Shown: positions 54,662 through 63,692 of the stretch, in pieces
How positions within the stretch are numbered: position 1 is the first letter of the stretch
How the letters are laid out: every line of letters begins with the position of its first letter
Origin: Pseudomonas paraeruginosa PA7
GTDB lineage: Bacteria > Pseudomonadota > Gammaproteobacteria > Pseudomonadales > Pseudomonadaceae
Assembly (NCBI RefSeq): GCF_000017205.1
Contig: NC_009656.1
Span: 6,502,501-6,566,500 of the forward strand
Length of the DNA stretch: 64,000 nucleotides
Direction of reading: 5' to 3'
Made by a program: the position numbers and the translations under genes
Notes under the pieces: generated by a model
Seen by the model: only the letters and a program-made list of their open reading frames with translations
The model's database searches: none
What the model was told of the DNA's origin: nothing

Positions 54662-55558
54662 ATGAACGCCCTGACGCTTCCCGATATCGCCCGCCAGACC
54701 ACACTTTCCACCCTGCCCCTGGACTGGGTCGGCATGCAGGGCATCGCCCTGCCCGTCCAGGTCGCCGGCCAGACCGTCGCCGCCGAGGCCGATGCCGGCG
54801 TCAGCCTGGACGACCCGCAGGCGCGCGGCATCCATATGTCGCGCCTGTACCTGGCCCTGGCCGGGCTGGAAGACGGCGAGCTCGACCTGCCGCGCCTGCG
54901 CGGCGTCCTGCAGCGCTTCCTCGACAGCCATGCCGACCTGTCGCGCCGCGCCTACCTGCGCCTGCGCCTGGCTCCGCTGCTGCGCCGTCCGGCGCTGGTC
55001 AGCCCGCTGAGCGGCTGGAAACGTTATCCACTGGTGCTGGACACCCGCCTGGAGAACGGTACCTTCCAGGCCGACCTGCATCTCGAACTGACCTACTCCT
55101 CCACCTGTCCCTGCTCGGCGGCGCTGGCGCGGCAGCTGATCCAGGAGCGCTTCGCCCAGGACTTCGCCGGCCAGCAGCCGGACCACGCCACCATCCTCGC
55201 CTGGCTCGGCAGCAGCGACGGCATCGTCGCCACCCCGCACAGCCAGCGCAGCAGCGCACAACTGCGGATCGGCCTGGCGGAAGACTGCGCGGGCCTGCCG
55301 CTGGAAGAACTGGCGGACCTCGGCGAGTGCGCCTTGGGCACAGCGGTGCAGACCGCGGTGAAGCGTGCCGACGAACAGGCCTTCGCCCTCGCCAACGGCC
55401 AGAACCTGATGTTCTGCGAGGACGCGGTGCGTCGCCTGCACCGCGCCCTGCGCGGTTATCCACAGGCACGGGAGTTTTCCGTCAGGGTGGTCCACGCGGA
55501 AAGCCTGCATGCCCACGACGCCGTCGCCGAGAGCCACTGGCAGCGAGGTGCCGCATGA
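54662..55558 (+). CDS. folE2: GTP cyclohydrolase IB (FolE2)
   Basis: This 298-residue member of the COG1469 GCYH-IB family has the cysteine-containing active region LTYSSTCPCSAALARQLIQERF and NGQNLMFCEDAVRRL. It makes dihydroneopterin triphosphate for folate/queuosine and can use Mn or Fe. It therefore replaces zinc-requiring FolE1 when zinc is low. First of folE2-cam-pyrQ, with an ATGA overlap to the next gene. A DnaA box is at 55456. Confidence 0.93.
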   Translation: MNALTLPDIARQTTLSTLPLDWVGMQGIALPVQVAGQTVAAEADAGVSLDDPQARGIHMSRLYLALAGLEDGELDLPRLRGVLQRFLDSHADLSRRAYLRLRLAPLLRRPALVSPLSGWKRYPLVLDTRLENGTFQADLHLELTYSSTCPCSAALARQLIQERFAQDFAGQQPDHATILAWLGSSDGIVATPHSQRSSAQLRIGLAEDCAGLPLEELADLGECALGTAVQTAVKRADEQAFALANGQNLMFCEDAVRRLHRALRGYPQAREFSVRVVHAESLHAHDAVAESHWQRGAA

Positions 55559-56115
55559 TCCGCAGGAATCCCTCCGGTGACCTGCCGGTGATCGATGAGT
55601 CGGCGTATGTCGACAAGACCGCGATCATCTGCGGCAAGGTGGTCATCCAGGCCAATGTGTTCGTCGGCCCCTACGCCGTGATCCGCGCCGACGAGGTCGA
55701 CGCCGAGGGCGGCATGCAGCCGATCCTGATCGGCGCCAACTCGAACATCCAGGACGGCGTGGTGATCCATTCCAAGTCCGGTGCCGCGGTGACCATCGGC
55801 GAGCACACTTCGATCGCCCATCGCTCCATCGTCCATGGTCCCTGCGAGGTCGGCGACCGGGTCTTCATCGGCTTCAACAGCGTGCTGTTCAATTGCCGTA
55901 TCGGCGATGGCTGCGTGGTCCGCCACAACGCGGTGGTCGATGGCTGCGACCTGCCACCGGGCTTCTACGTCCCGTCCACCGAACGTATCGGCCCGCGCAC
56001 CGACCTGGCGAGCATGCCGCGGGTCAGCGTCTCGGCCAGCGAATTCTCGGAAGACGTGGCACGCACCAACGTCGATCTGGTACGCGGTTACAAGTCGCTG
56101 CAGAACGAGTTCTGA
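55555..56115 (+). CDS. cam: Gamma-class carbonic anhydrase
   Basis: This 186-residue left-handed beta-helix protein has hexapeptide repeats (IICGKVVIQANVFVGPYAVIRAD). Metal-ligand His residues lie in VVIHSKSG and GEHTSIAHRSIVHG. It is a gamma-carbonic anhydrase, which can use iron or cobalt instead of zinc and may back up the zinc beta-class enzymes. Coupled to folE2 (ATGA) and two bases from pyrQ. Corresponds to PA5540. Confidence 0.9.
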   Translation: MIRRNPSGDLPVIDESAYVDKTAIICGKVVIQANVFVGPYAVIRADEVDAEGGMQPILIGANSNIQDGVVIHSKSGAAVTIGEHTSIAHRSIVHGPCEVGDRVFIGFNSVLFNCRIGDGCVVRHNAVVDGCDLPPGFYVPSTERIGPRTDLASMPRVSVSASEFSEDVARTNVDLVRGYKSLQNEF

Positions 56116-56117
56116 GC

Positions 56118-57455
56118 ATGGGCAGCCTGCTGATCCGCAACGCCCGGATGATCAATGAGGGACAGGTGCGCGAAGGCGACCTGCTGGTACGCCAAGGCCG
56201 CATCGAACGCATCGCCGGCAGCCTCGAGGACTGCAGCGCCAGCCGGGAGATCGATGCCGCGGGCCGCTACCTGCTGCCGGGCATGATCGATGACCAGGTA
56301 CACTTCCGCGAGCCCGGTTATCCACAGAAGGGCACGATCGCCAGCGAGTCACGCGCTGCGGTGGCCGGGGGCATCACCAGTTTCATGGACATGCCCAACA
56401 CCCGCCCGGCGACCCTCACCCTCGAGGCACTGGCCGAGAAGAAGCGCCGCGCCGCCGCACACAGCATGGCCAACTACGCTTTCCACTTCGGCGTCAGCCG
56501 CGACAACCTGGACACCGTGGCCGCCCTCGATCCACGCGAAGTCGCCGCGGTGAAGGTATTCATGGGCGCCTCCACCGGCGACATGCTGGTGGACGACCTG
56601 CCGACCCTGGAACGGCTGTTCGCCAGCGTTCCCACTCTGCTGCTCAGCCATTGCGAAGACACGCCGCGGATCGAAACCAACCTGGCACGCTGGCGACAGC
56701 GCTTCGGCGACCGCATTCCGGCCGCCGCCCACCCGCGCATCCGCGACGCCGAGGCCTGCTACCGTTCCACCGCCCTGGCGGTGGAGCTGGCGCAGCGGCA
56801 CGGCACGCTGTTGCACGTGCTGCACTTGTCCACAGCCCGGGAACTGGCCCTGTTCGAAGACAAGCCACTGTGCCAGAAGCGCATCACCGCGGAAGTCTGC
56901 GTCCACCACCTGCTGTTCGACGACGGCGACTACGCCCGCCTCGGCCACCTGCTCAAGTGCAACCCGGCGGTGAAGAGCCGCGAGGACCGCGACGCGTTGC
57001 GCCGGGCGCTGGCGGGTAACCGCCTGGACGTGATCGGCACCGATCACGCGCCACACACCTGGGCCGAGAAGCAGCAGGCTTATCCACAGGCTCCCGCCGG
57101 CCTGCCGCTGGTACAACATGCGTTGCCGGCCCTGCTCGAACTGGTCCGCGAAGGCTGGCTGAGCCTGCCGACGCTGGTGGCGAAGACCAGCCATCGCGTC
57201 GCCGAGCTGTTCGCCATCGCCGATCGCGGTTTCCTTCGCGAAGGCTACTGGGCCGACCTGGTGCTGGTCAGCGAACTCGAACGGCCGGAGGCGGCCAGCG
57301 CCATGCCGCTGCTGTCGCGCTGCAACTGGACGCCATTCCGCCATCGGGCCTTCCATCACCGGGTCGACACCACCGTGGTCTCGGGGCAGCTCGCCTGGCA
57401 CGCGGGGCGACTGTGCGAGGACTGCCAGGGGTTGCCCCTGCGGTTTTCCCGCTGA
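56118..57455 (+). CDS. pyrQ: Dihydroorotase-like protein PyrQ
   Basis: This 445-residue amidohydrolase-fold protein retains carboxylation-type Lys (VKVFMGAS), metal His (SHCEDTP, HVLHLSTA) and catalytic Asp (GTDHAPHT). However, the HxH motif reads Gln60-Val-His62 (DDQVHFREPGY). Losing one His suggests altered metal use, in keeping with a zinc-sparing paralogue of PyrC. Third gene of the Zur-controlled folE2 operon. Two DnaA boxes lie inside. Confidence 0.9.
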   Translation: MGSLLIRNARMINEGQVREGDLLVRQGRIERIAGSLEDCSASREIDAAGRYLLPGMIDDQVHFREPGYPQKGTIASESRAAVAGGITSFMDMPNTRPATLTLEALAEKKRRAAAHSMANYAFHFGVSRDNLDTVAALDPREVAAVKVFMGASTGDMLVDDLPTLERLFASVPTLLLSHCEDTPRIETNLARWRQRFGDRIPAAAHPRIRDAEACYRSTALAVELAQRHGTLLHVLHLSTARELALFEDKPLCQKRITAEVCVHHLLFDDGDYARLGHLLKCNPAVKSREDRDALRRALAGNRLDVIGTDHAPHTWAEKQQAYPQAPAGLPLVQHALPALLELVREGWLSLPTLVAKTSHRVAELFAIADRGFLREGYWADLVLVSELERPEAASAMPLLSRCNWTPFRHRAFHHRVDTTVVSGQLAWHAGRLCEDCQGLPLRFSR

Positions 57456-57516
57456 AGAGATTCATCCACAGGGCGAGAATCGCAGACGTACGCACTTCCG
57501 ATAGTTGTCCACAGGG

Positions 57517-58761
57517 CTAGCGCAGGGCCTTCACCGCCGCGCCGAGGAAGGCGTAGGTTTCCGCCTCGCGCTCGTCCATCTCCGGCTTCGGCCAGGCGCT
57601 CCAGACCACCGCCACGACCTGCTCCCGGCGATTGACATAGAGATACTGGCCGAAGATCCCCTGGGCCTCGAAGACCCCGCCGTCATGCCCGGGCAAGGCC
57701 CCGGCGCCCACCGGGAAGGTCCACCACTGGTAGCCGTAGCCGAGTGCGTATTCGCCGTCGTAGAGCTTGCCCGGCGCCAGGTGCGAGGCCGGCTCGACTC
57801 GGCTGGCACGTTCCACCCAGCCCTCGGGAAGGATGCGCTCGTCATCGATCACCCCATCCTCGAGGATGAACTGGCCGAAACGCCCGTAGTCGCGCAGGGT
57901 CGCGCTCAGGCCGCTGCTGCCGATCTCTTGCCCAGCCGGCGATTCCAGTTGCCAGAAGCCGTCGCTCTCCATGCCCAGCCGCGCCCAGATGCGCTCGGAC
58001 AGGTAGTCGCTGACCGGGATGCGCGTCACCGCATGCACCAGTTCGCTCTGCAGGTGCGATTCGCCGGTACTGTAGGTGAAGTGGGTTCCCGCCGGGTACT
58101 GCCGCGGCAGGCTCGCCAGCAGGCGCAGGATGCCGCCGGGACGCTGGGCCAGCTGGGCGTCGAACATCTGCCGGCGATCGGACTTCGGGTCGCGGTAGGT
58201 CTCGTTCCAGCGCACTCCGGAACTCATCTGCAGGACCTGCTCGACCGTCACCCCCTGGTAGGCGGACCCGGCCAGCGCCGGCAGGTACTTGTCCACAGGC
58301 TGGTCGAGGGCCAGCAGGCCCTGCTGCACGGCGGCGCCGACCAGGGTCGAGGAGATCGACTTGACCACCGAGAACGAGGTCCAGCGCGTGCGCTCGTCGT
58401 TGCCCAGGCCATAGCGCTCCAGGACGACCTTGCCATCCTTGAGCACCAGCAGGCCACCGACACGGTTGCGCCGCATGAATTCGTCGACCCCGTATTCCTC
58501 CCCGCCGCTCCGGTAGCGCGGCGCTATGGTCGTCCCCGGCGGCAGCGGGCGAACCTTCGAGCCCTTGTGGATAACCCGGGTCGGATAGACCTTGTCCATG
58601 TTCCGGTAGGTACCCGGCTGGTACTCCGGGGTCAGCTCGTAGAGATCGGCGGCGCGGCCGATGCGCGGGTTTTCCACAGCCGGATCGGCACTGGCCGATG
58701 CGCTTGTGGAGACAAGCACCGCCAGCAGGGCGGGACGCAGGACGGATACAGGGTTTCGCAT
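57517..58761 (-). CDS. Serine beta-lactamase/PBP-like enzyme, PIB-1 homologue
   Basis: From ATG 58761 there are 414 residues, with signal peptide (1-26, ASA-DPAV). The class C/beta-lactamase fold shows Ser131-Val-Val-Lys134, Tyr230-Ser-Thr in place of YxN, and His359-Asp-Gly-Gly in place of KTG. This matches PA5542, described as the imipenem-hydrolysing PIB-1. GAGGA lies nine bases upstream of the ATG. Its two strict DnaA boxes are at 58566 and just upstream at 58808. Convergent with pyrQ. Confidence 0.87.
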   Translation of the reverse strand: MRNPVSVLRPALLAVLVSTSASASADPAVENPRIGRAADLYELTPEYQPGTYRNMDKVYPTRVIHKGSKVRPLPPGTTIAPRYRSGGEEYGVDEFMRRNRVGGLLVLKDGKVVLERYGLGNDERTRWTSFSVVKSISSTLVGAAVQQGLLALDQPVDKYLPALAGSAYQGVTVEQVLQMSSGVRWNETYRDPKSDRRQMFDAQLAQRPGGILRLLASLPRQYPAGTHFTYSTGESHLQSELVHAVTRIPVSDYLSERIWARLGMESDGFWQLESPAGQEIGSSGLSATLRDYGRFGQFILEDGVIDDERILPEGWVERASRVEPASHLAPGKLYDGEYALGYGYQWWTFPVGAGALPGHDGGVFEAQGIFGQYLYVNRREQVVAVVWSAWPKPEMDEREAETYAFLGAAVKALR

Positions 58762-58861
58762 GGGCAGATGTCCTCGTGGCCGGAAGCGCCTCCGGCTTCG
58801 ATGGTCTTGTGGATAAGTTATGTTCTGCGGGGCAGCAACCGGCAGGTTGTGCACAAAGGGG

Positions 58862-59260
58862 TCAGCCAGGCGCTCGCTTCGCCGGGCATGCCCAGAGTTC
58901 GACCGCCGGGCGCTCCGGGACCGGCGGCCCGATCCAGCGCGCCAGCGCATCGCAACGACCCTGCCGGCAGATCCGGTAGTCACCGGCTTCCGGCGCGCGA
59001 CCCAGGCGCAGCGGCTGCAATGGCGGCAGCTCGCGCCGGTAGTGCCAGGCGCCGTCACGCAGCACGGCGCCCTCGGGAATCTCCATCCCCGCCCCGCTGC
59101 CCCGCACCCGGGCTTCCTCGAGGAACAGGCCGTCCGCGCTCAGGCGATAGTCCTCTTCCCAGAGCACCTTCTCCACCGTGTGCTGCCAGGCCAGGGTGAA
59201 CGACTGCAGCGGCAGCGTCGCCCAGACGCTGCCGGCCATGCCCAGGCACAGTGCGATCAC
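58862..59260 (-). CDS. DUF1850 protein, TRAP-associated
   Basis: The 132-residue protein starts at GTG 59260 inside the TRAP stop (GTGA overlap). It begins with a signal-like segment (MIALCLGMAGSVWA). It contains LAWQHTVEKVLWEEDYRL and GSGAGMEIPEGAVLRDGAWHYRRELPPL, typical of DUF1850 proteins linked to TAXI-TRAP systems. Its role in transport is unknown. A longer open frame on the same strand through the TRAP gene is a shadow. Corresponds to PA5543. Confidence 0.83.
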   Translation of the reverse strand: MIALCLGMAGSVWATLPLQSFTLAWQHTVEKVLWEEDYRLSADGLFLEEARVRGSGAGMEIPEGAVLRDGAWHYRRELPPLQPLRLGRAPEAGDYRICRQGRCDALARWIGPPVPERPAVELWACPAKRAPG

Positions 59261-61281
59261 GCCACCGCCTCGCCCGCGCGCTGGCGCCAGAGATGCCAGC
59301 CGATCACCAGCCCGCCGAGGACGAAGCCCAGTTCGTCGCTGATCGGCAAGGCCAGGACCAGGCTCGCCCCCGCGGCGAACGCCAGCAGGCGTTCCCACCA
59401 GGCCAGCGGACCCTGCAGGTAGCCAATGGAAGCCATCCCCCACAGACCGATGGCCAGCACCGCCTTGCAGGCGACGTAGAGCGTCGCCCCCCAACCGCCT
59501 TCCTGCAGCATCAACGCCGGGGAATAGACCGCCATGAACGGCACCACGAACCCCGCCAGGGCGATGCGCACCGCCCAGAAGCTGATCTTCAATCCCCTCT
59601 CCTTGGCGATCGGCGCCGCCGCGAAACAGGCCAGCGCCACCGGCGGGGTGAGGTCGGCGAGGATGCCGAAGTAGAAGACGAACATGTGCGAGACGATCAG
59701 CGGCACCCCCAGTTCCAGCAGCGCCGGCGCGGCAATGGAGCTGGTGATGATGTAGTTGGGGATGGTCGGAATGCCCATTCCCAGGACCAGGCAGGTGACC
59801 ATGGTCAGGACCAGCGACAGCAGCAGGTTTTCCCGCCCCAGGTCGAGCACGTAGCTGGCGAAGGTGGTGGCGATGCCGGTCAGCGAGATCACCCCGATGA
59901 TGACTCCCACCAGGGTGCACGCGATGCCCACCGGGATCGCATGCCGCGCGCCCTCGGCGAGGGCGCGGACGCAGATGCGCAGGGTTTCCCGGCCCCCGCG
60001 GACGAACCAGCAGACCAGGGCCAGGGCCGCTATCACGACGAAGATCACCCCGATGCCGAGGCGGAAGAAGCCGGCGCAGAGCAACCCCAGCGCGACCCAG
60101 AAGGCGATGCGCAGGCCGAGCGAGGACACCCGCAGGATGATCGCCGAACCGAGGATGACGATGGCGGTCAGCGCCAGGCCGATGGTTCCGGAGAACAGCG
60201 GCGTGCGTCCGGAGAACAGCAACGCGATCAGTACCAGCAACGGAATCAGCAGGAACCAGCGTTCGCGCACGGCGCCCCAGGCGCTCGGGCACTGCTCGCG
60301 CGGCAGGCCCTTGAGGTCGGCCCGGCGGGCCTCCAGGTGGACCATCCAGTACACCGAGCCGAAATACAGGAGCGCAGGGATCAGCGCCGCCTTGGCGATC
60401 TCCACGTAGGGCACGTTGATGGTCTCGGCCATGATGAACGCCACCGCCCCCATCACCGGCGGCATCAGTTGGCTGCCCATGCTCGCGGTCGCCTCGACGC
60501 CGCCGGCGAACGCCGGCTTGTAGCCGAAGCGTTTCATCAACGGGATGGTGAACTGTCCGGTGGTGACCACGTTGGCCACCCCGGAGCCGGTGATGGTGCC
60601 CATCAGCGCCGAGGAAAACACCGAGACCTTGGCCGGCCCGCCGACCCGATGGCCGAACAGGCCCATGGCGAAATCGGTGAACAGGCGAATCATCCCCGCC
60701 TGTTCGAGAAAGGCGCCGAACAGGATGAACAGGTAGATATAGGTGGCCGACACGTAGGTTGGCGTGCCGTAGAGCCCCTCGGTGCCGAAAGACAGCTGGT
60801 TGACGATCTGGTCGAAACCGTAGCCGCGATGGGCCAGGTCGCCCGGCAGGTGTTCGCCGAACAGACCGTAGGCCAGGAACAGCGCGCAGATGATCGGCAA
60901 GGCGATGCCCATCACCCGTCGCGCCGCCTCGAAGACCAGCACGATCAGCACCACGCCGACGACCATGTCGGCCTGGGTCAGCTCTCCGGAGCGCTGGATC
61001 AGGTCGGCCTCGAATACCCACTGGTAGATCGCCGTACCCAGTCCGGCCAAGCCCAGCAGCCAGGCCAGCGGTTGCCAGGGGCGCCGTACGCCGGCAAGCG
61101 GATAGCTCAGGTAGACCACCAGCAACAGCAGGCCGACGTGCATCGCCCGCAGGACCTGGGTCGAAATCAGGGGAAAGGCCGCGGTGACGACCTGGAACAC
61201 GGAAAAGGCCAGGGCCACGGCGAACAGCGTGCGCGGCCAGCTTTCCGCCTCGTTGTGCAGCCCGTTCTGATGATCGCTCAT
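59257..61281 (-). CDS. TRAP transporter fused permease (4TM/12TM)
   Basis: This 674-residue membrane protein combines the small DctQ-like and large DctM-like subunits in one chain. Motifs include FEADLIQRSGELTQADMVVG, GTITGSGVANVVTTGQF and MGIPTIPNYIITSSIAAPALLELGVPLIVSHMFVFYFGILADLTPPVALA, typical of the 4TM/12TM fusion. GGGAG precedes its ATG. With the TAXI receptor upstream it imports an unknown anion, perhaps a dicarboxylate or glutamate. Corresponds to PA5544. Confidence 0.92.
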   Translation of the reverse strand: MSDHQNGLHNEAESWPRTLFAVALAFSVFQVVTAAFPLISTQVLRAMHVGLLLLVVYLSYPLAGVRRPWQPLAWLLGLAGLGTAIYQWVFEADLIQRSGELTQADMVVGVVLIVLVFEAARRVMGIALPIICALFLAYGLFGEHLPGDLAHRGYGFDQIVNQLSFGTEGLYGTPTYVSATYIYLFILFGAFLEQAGMIRLFTDFAMGLFGHRVGGPAKVSVFSSALMGTITGSGVANVVTTGQFTIPLMKRFGYKPAFAGGVEATASMGSQLMPPVMGAVAFIMAETINVPYVEIAKAALIPALLYFGSVYWMVHLEARRADLKGLPREQCPSAWGAVRERWFLLIPLLVLIALLFSGRTPLFSGTIGLALTAIVILGSAIILRVSSLGLRIAFWVALGLLCAGFFRLGIGVIFVVIAALALVCWFVRGGRETLRICVRALAEGARHAIPVGIACTLVGVIIGVISLTGIATTFASYVLDLGRENLLLSLVLTMVTCLVLGMGIPTIPNYIITSSIAAPALLELGVPLIVSHMFVFYFGILADLTPPVALACFAAAPIAKERGLKISFWAVRIALAGFVVPFMAVYSPALMLQEGGWGATLYVACKAVLAIGLWGMASIGYLQGPLAWWERLLAFAAGASLVLALPISDELGFVLGGLVIGWHLWRQRAGEAVA

Positions 61282-61356
61282 GCTTCGACTCCCAACAGCC
61301 GGAAACGCGGGAACCCCGGCCCGCCCTGCGGACCGGGGACTACGATGGGCCGGGCG

Positions 61357-62316
61357 TCACTGCGGCAGGACGCCCTTTTCCTTGTAGAAGCGCTCGGCGC
61401 CGGGGTGCAGCGGTATCGGCAGGTTCTTCGCCGCCTTGTCCAGGGCGATGTCCTTGGCCGCGGCATGGGCGGTGACCAGCCGCGGCAGGTTGTCGAACAT
61501 CAGCCTGGTCATCTGGTAGGCCAGCTCGTCGCTGACCCCGGCGTGGCTGACCAGGATGTTGTCGATGGCCACCGTCGGCACGTCCTGCTCCTGGCCGTCG
61601 TAGGTACCGGCGGGAATGCTCGCGGCGTGATAGGCCGGACTGTCGATCTTCGCCACCACCTCCGCCGGAATCGCGACGAAGGTGATCGGCATGGTCGAGG
61701 CAAGGTCGCGGATGGCGGCCATGCCCAGACCGGAGGATTGCAGGGTGGCGTCGAGCTGGCGGTTCTTGATCAGCTCCACCGATTCGGCGTACGGGAGGTA
61801 TTCCACCTTGCCCATGTCCTCGTAGCTCAGACCGGCGGCCTTGAAGATCGCCCGGGCGTTCAGCTCGGTGCCGCTCTTGGGTGCGCCCACCGAGATGCGC
61901 TTGCCTTTCAGGTCGGCCAGGGTCTTGATCCCCGAGGCCTGGCTGGCGACCACCTGGATATAGTTGGGGTAGGTATTGCCGATCGCCCGCAGCTTCTTCA
62001 GCGGCGCCTTGAAGCCGGCGTCGGCCACCCCGTTCCAGGCGTCGGCGACCGAATCGCCCAGCGCCAGCGCCAGCTCGCCGCGACCTGCCTGCAACAGGTT
62101 GAGGTTCTCGACCGAGGCCTTGGTGGCCTGCACCGAAGTCTTGGCGCCCGGGATGTCGTGCCCGTAGATCTGCGAGAGGCCGACCCCGATGGGGTAGTAG
62201 ACCCCGCTGGTGCCGCCGGTGAGGATATTGATGAAGGTCGGCGCGGCGAAGACCGCAGTGCTGAAGGTTACCGTTGCGGCGAGCGTGAAAAGACCGAGGC
62301 GTCTGCTCAGCGACAT
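61357..62316 (-). CDS. TAXI-family TRAP solute-binding receptor
   Basis: This 319-residue protein has signal peptide (1-24, VFA-APTF) and the TAXI signature INILTGGTSGVYYPIGVGLSQIYG. DLKGKRISVGAPKSGTELNARAIFKAAG is also typical. It delivers substrate to the fused permease encoded 75 bases downstream. GGAG lies seven bases upstream of the ATG. Corresponds to PA5545; ligand unknown. Confidence 0.92.
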   Translation of the reverse strand: MSLSRRLGLFTLAATVTFSTAVFAAPTFINILTGGTSGVYYPIGVGLSQIYGHDIPGAKTSVQATKASVENLNLLQAGRGELALALGDSVADAWNGVADAGFKAPLKKLRAIGNTYPNYIQVVASQASGIKTLADLKGKRISVGAPKSGTELNARAIFKAAGLSYEDMGKVEYLPYAESVELIKNRQLDATLQSSGLGMAAIRDLASTMPITFVAIPAEVVAKIDSPAYHAASIPAGTYDGQEQDVPTVAIDNILVSHAGVSDELAYQMTRLMFDNLPRLVTAHAAAKDIALDKAAKNLPIPLHPGAERFYKEKGVLPQ

Positions 62317-62478
62317 GGGAAGTCTCCTGTTCTTATCGTTGTTGTCGCGCCGCCGCGGAAGCGTCCCGGCTTCCCTCGACCGCGCAGGACTCCGTGCAGA
62401 CTAGACCGCGCCGCCGCGCAGGACAATCCGCATGCACCGAATGCGCGACCGGCTCCTCAAGGGAGCCGGTCGTCGCCA

Positions 62479-63663
62479 TCAGGCATAGAGGTCGCGCCGC
62501 GACCAGGGCAACTCGTGGGAGCCGTCCTCGTGGGGCCGGTTGGCGAGGATCTGGTGCAGGTTGATCCAGCCGCGCTTGAAACCATAGGCGCACCCGGCGA
62601 GGTACAAGCGCCAGATCCGCAAGGTCTCTTCCGGCACCAGGCGGGCCGCCTCCTTCAGCTTCGCTTCCAGGTTGGCGCTCCAGAAGTCCAGGGTCCGCGC
62701 GTAATGCAGGCGCAGGCTTTCCACGTCGACCACTTCCAGGCCGGCTTCGCTCATCCGCGCCACCGCCAGCGACAGGTGTGGCAGCTCGCCGTGGGGGAAG
62801 ACATAGCGGTCGATGAAATCGCCGGCGCCCTTGCCCACCGGACGCCCATCGGTATAGAGCGAGGTGATGCCATGGTTCATCACCAGGCCACCGGGGCGCA
62901 CCGCGTCGTACAGTTGCTGGAAGTACAGGCCGAGGTTGGCGTGGCCGACGTGCTCGAACATGCCGACACTGACCACCTTGTCGAAGCGGCCATCGCGCGG
63001 CAGGTCGCGGTAGTCGAGCAGCTTCAGGGTGACCCGGTCTTCCAGGCCCTCGGCCCGGACCCGTTCCTGGCCCAGCGCCAGCTGTTCCTTGCTGAGGGTG
63101 ATGCCGGTGACCTCGACGCCGAACTCGCGAGCGGCCAGGCGCGCCAGGCCGCCCCAGCCACAGCCGACATCCAGCAGCTTCTCGCCCGGTTGCAGGCGCA
63201 GCTTGCGACACAAGTGGCGAAGCTTGGCCAGTTGCGCGGTGGCGAGGTCTTCCCGGCCGGTTTCGAAATAGGCGCAGGAATAGACCATTTCCGGATCCAG
63301 CCAGAGCCGGTAGAAGTCGTTGGACAGGTCGTAGTGGTAATGGATGGCCTCGGCGTCGGTGGCCTTGTCATGACTCTCCCTGACCGGCGAGGCCTCGCCG
63401 TCGGGGTCGCCGAGCGCCTCGCTGAGGGCGTCGCCGATGCCGATCACCTGGCTGATCGGCCCCTCGATGTCGAGGCGCTTCTCGACGTAGGCCTTGCCCA
63501 GCGCGTCGAGGCTGGGGTGGGTGATCTCGGTGAGCAGCGTGGGGTCGCGGATGACCATGGTTACCTGTGGATCCGGCCCCAGATCGAACGCCTGAGCATC
63601 ACCGATGCGGATCCGCAACGGCAGTTGCAGGGACAGCAACTCAGAGGGGAGCTGTGCAATCAT
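62479..63663 (-). CDS. Cyclopropane-fatty-acyl-phospholipid synthase family methyltransferase
   Basis: From ATG 63663 (AGGAGG six bases upstream) there are 394 residues. A short N-terminal domain precedes the SAM-binding fold, with LLDVGCGWGGLA (163-174), and the conserved AEAIHYHYDLSNDFYRLWLDPEMVYSCAYF region. FEHVGHANLGLYFQQL and the C-terminal AYGFKRGWINLHQILANRP are also typical. It would use S-adenosylmethionine on membrane phospholipid double bonds. P. aeruginosa has another Cfa elsewhere, so its exact role is open. Corresponds to PA5546. Confidence 0.88.
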   Translation of the reverse strand: MIAQLPSELLSLQLPLRIRIGDAQAFDLGPDPQVTMVIRDPTLLTEITHPSLDALGKAYVEKRLDIEGPISQVIGIGDALSEALGDPDGEASPVRESHDKATDAEAIHYHYDLSNDFYRLWLDPEMVYSCAYFETGREDLATAQLAKLRHLCRKLRLQPGEKLLDVGCGWGGLARLAAREFGVEVTGITLSKEQLALGQERVRAEGLEDRVTLKLLDYRDLPRDGRFDKVVSVGMFEHVGHANLGLYFQQLYDAVRPGGLVMNHGITSLYTDGRPVGKGAGDFIDRYVFPHGELPHLSLAVARMSEAGLEVVDVESLRLHYARTLDFWSANLEAKLKEAARLVPEETLRIWRLYLAGCAYGFKRGWINLHQILANRPHEDGSHELPWSRRDLYA

Positions 63664-63692
63664 GCCAAACCTCCTGGTCACAAGACGGGAAC

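Larger units (their letters stand above)
54168..58816. repeat. Densest cluster of strict DnaA boxes (TTATCCACA)
   Basis: Six exact copies lie in 4.6 kb: 54168, 55456, 56318, 57080, 58566, 58808. Three TTGTCCACA variants are at 56826, 57505 and 58289. Most are inside amiA, folE2, pyrQ and the PIB-1-like gene. See the findings for the whole-window list. Confidence 0.85.
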
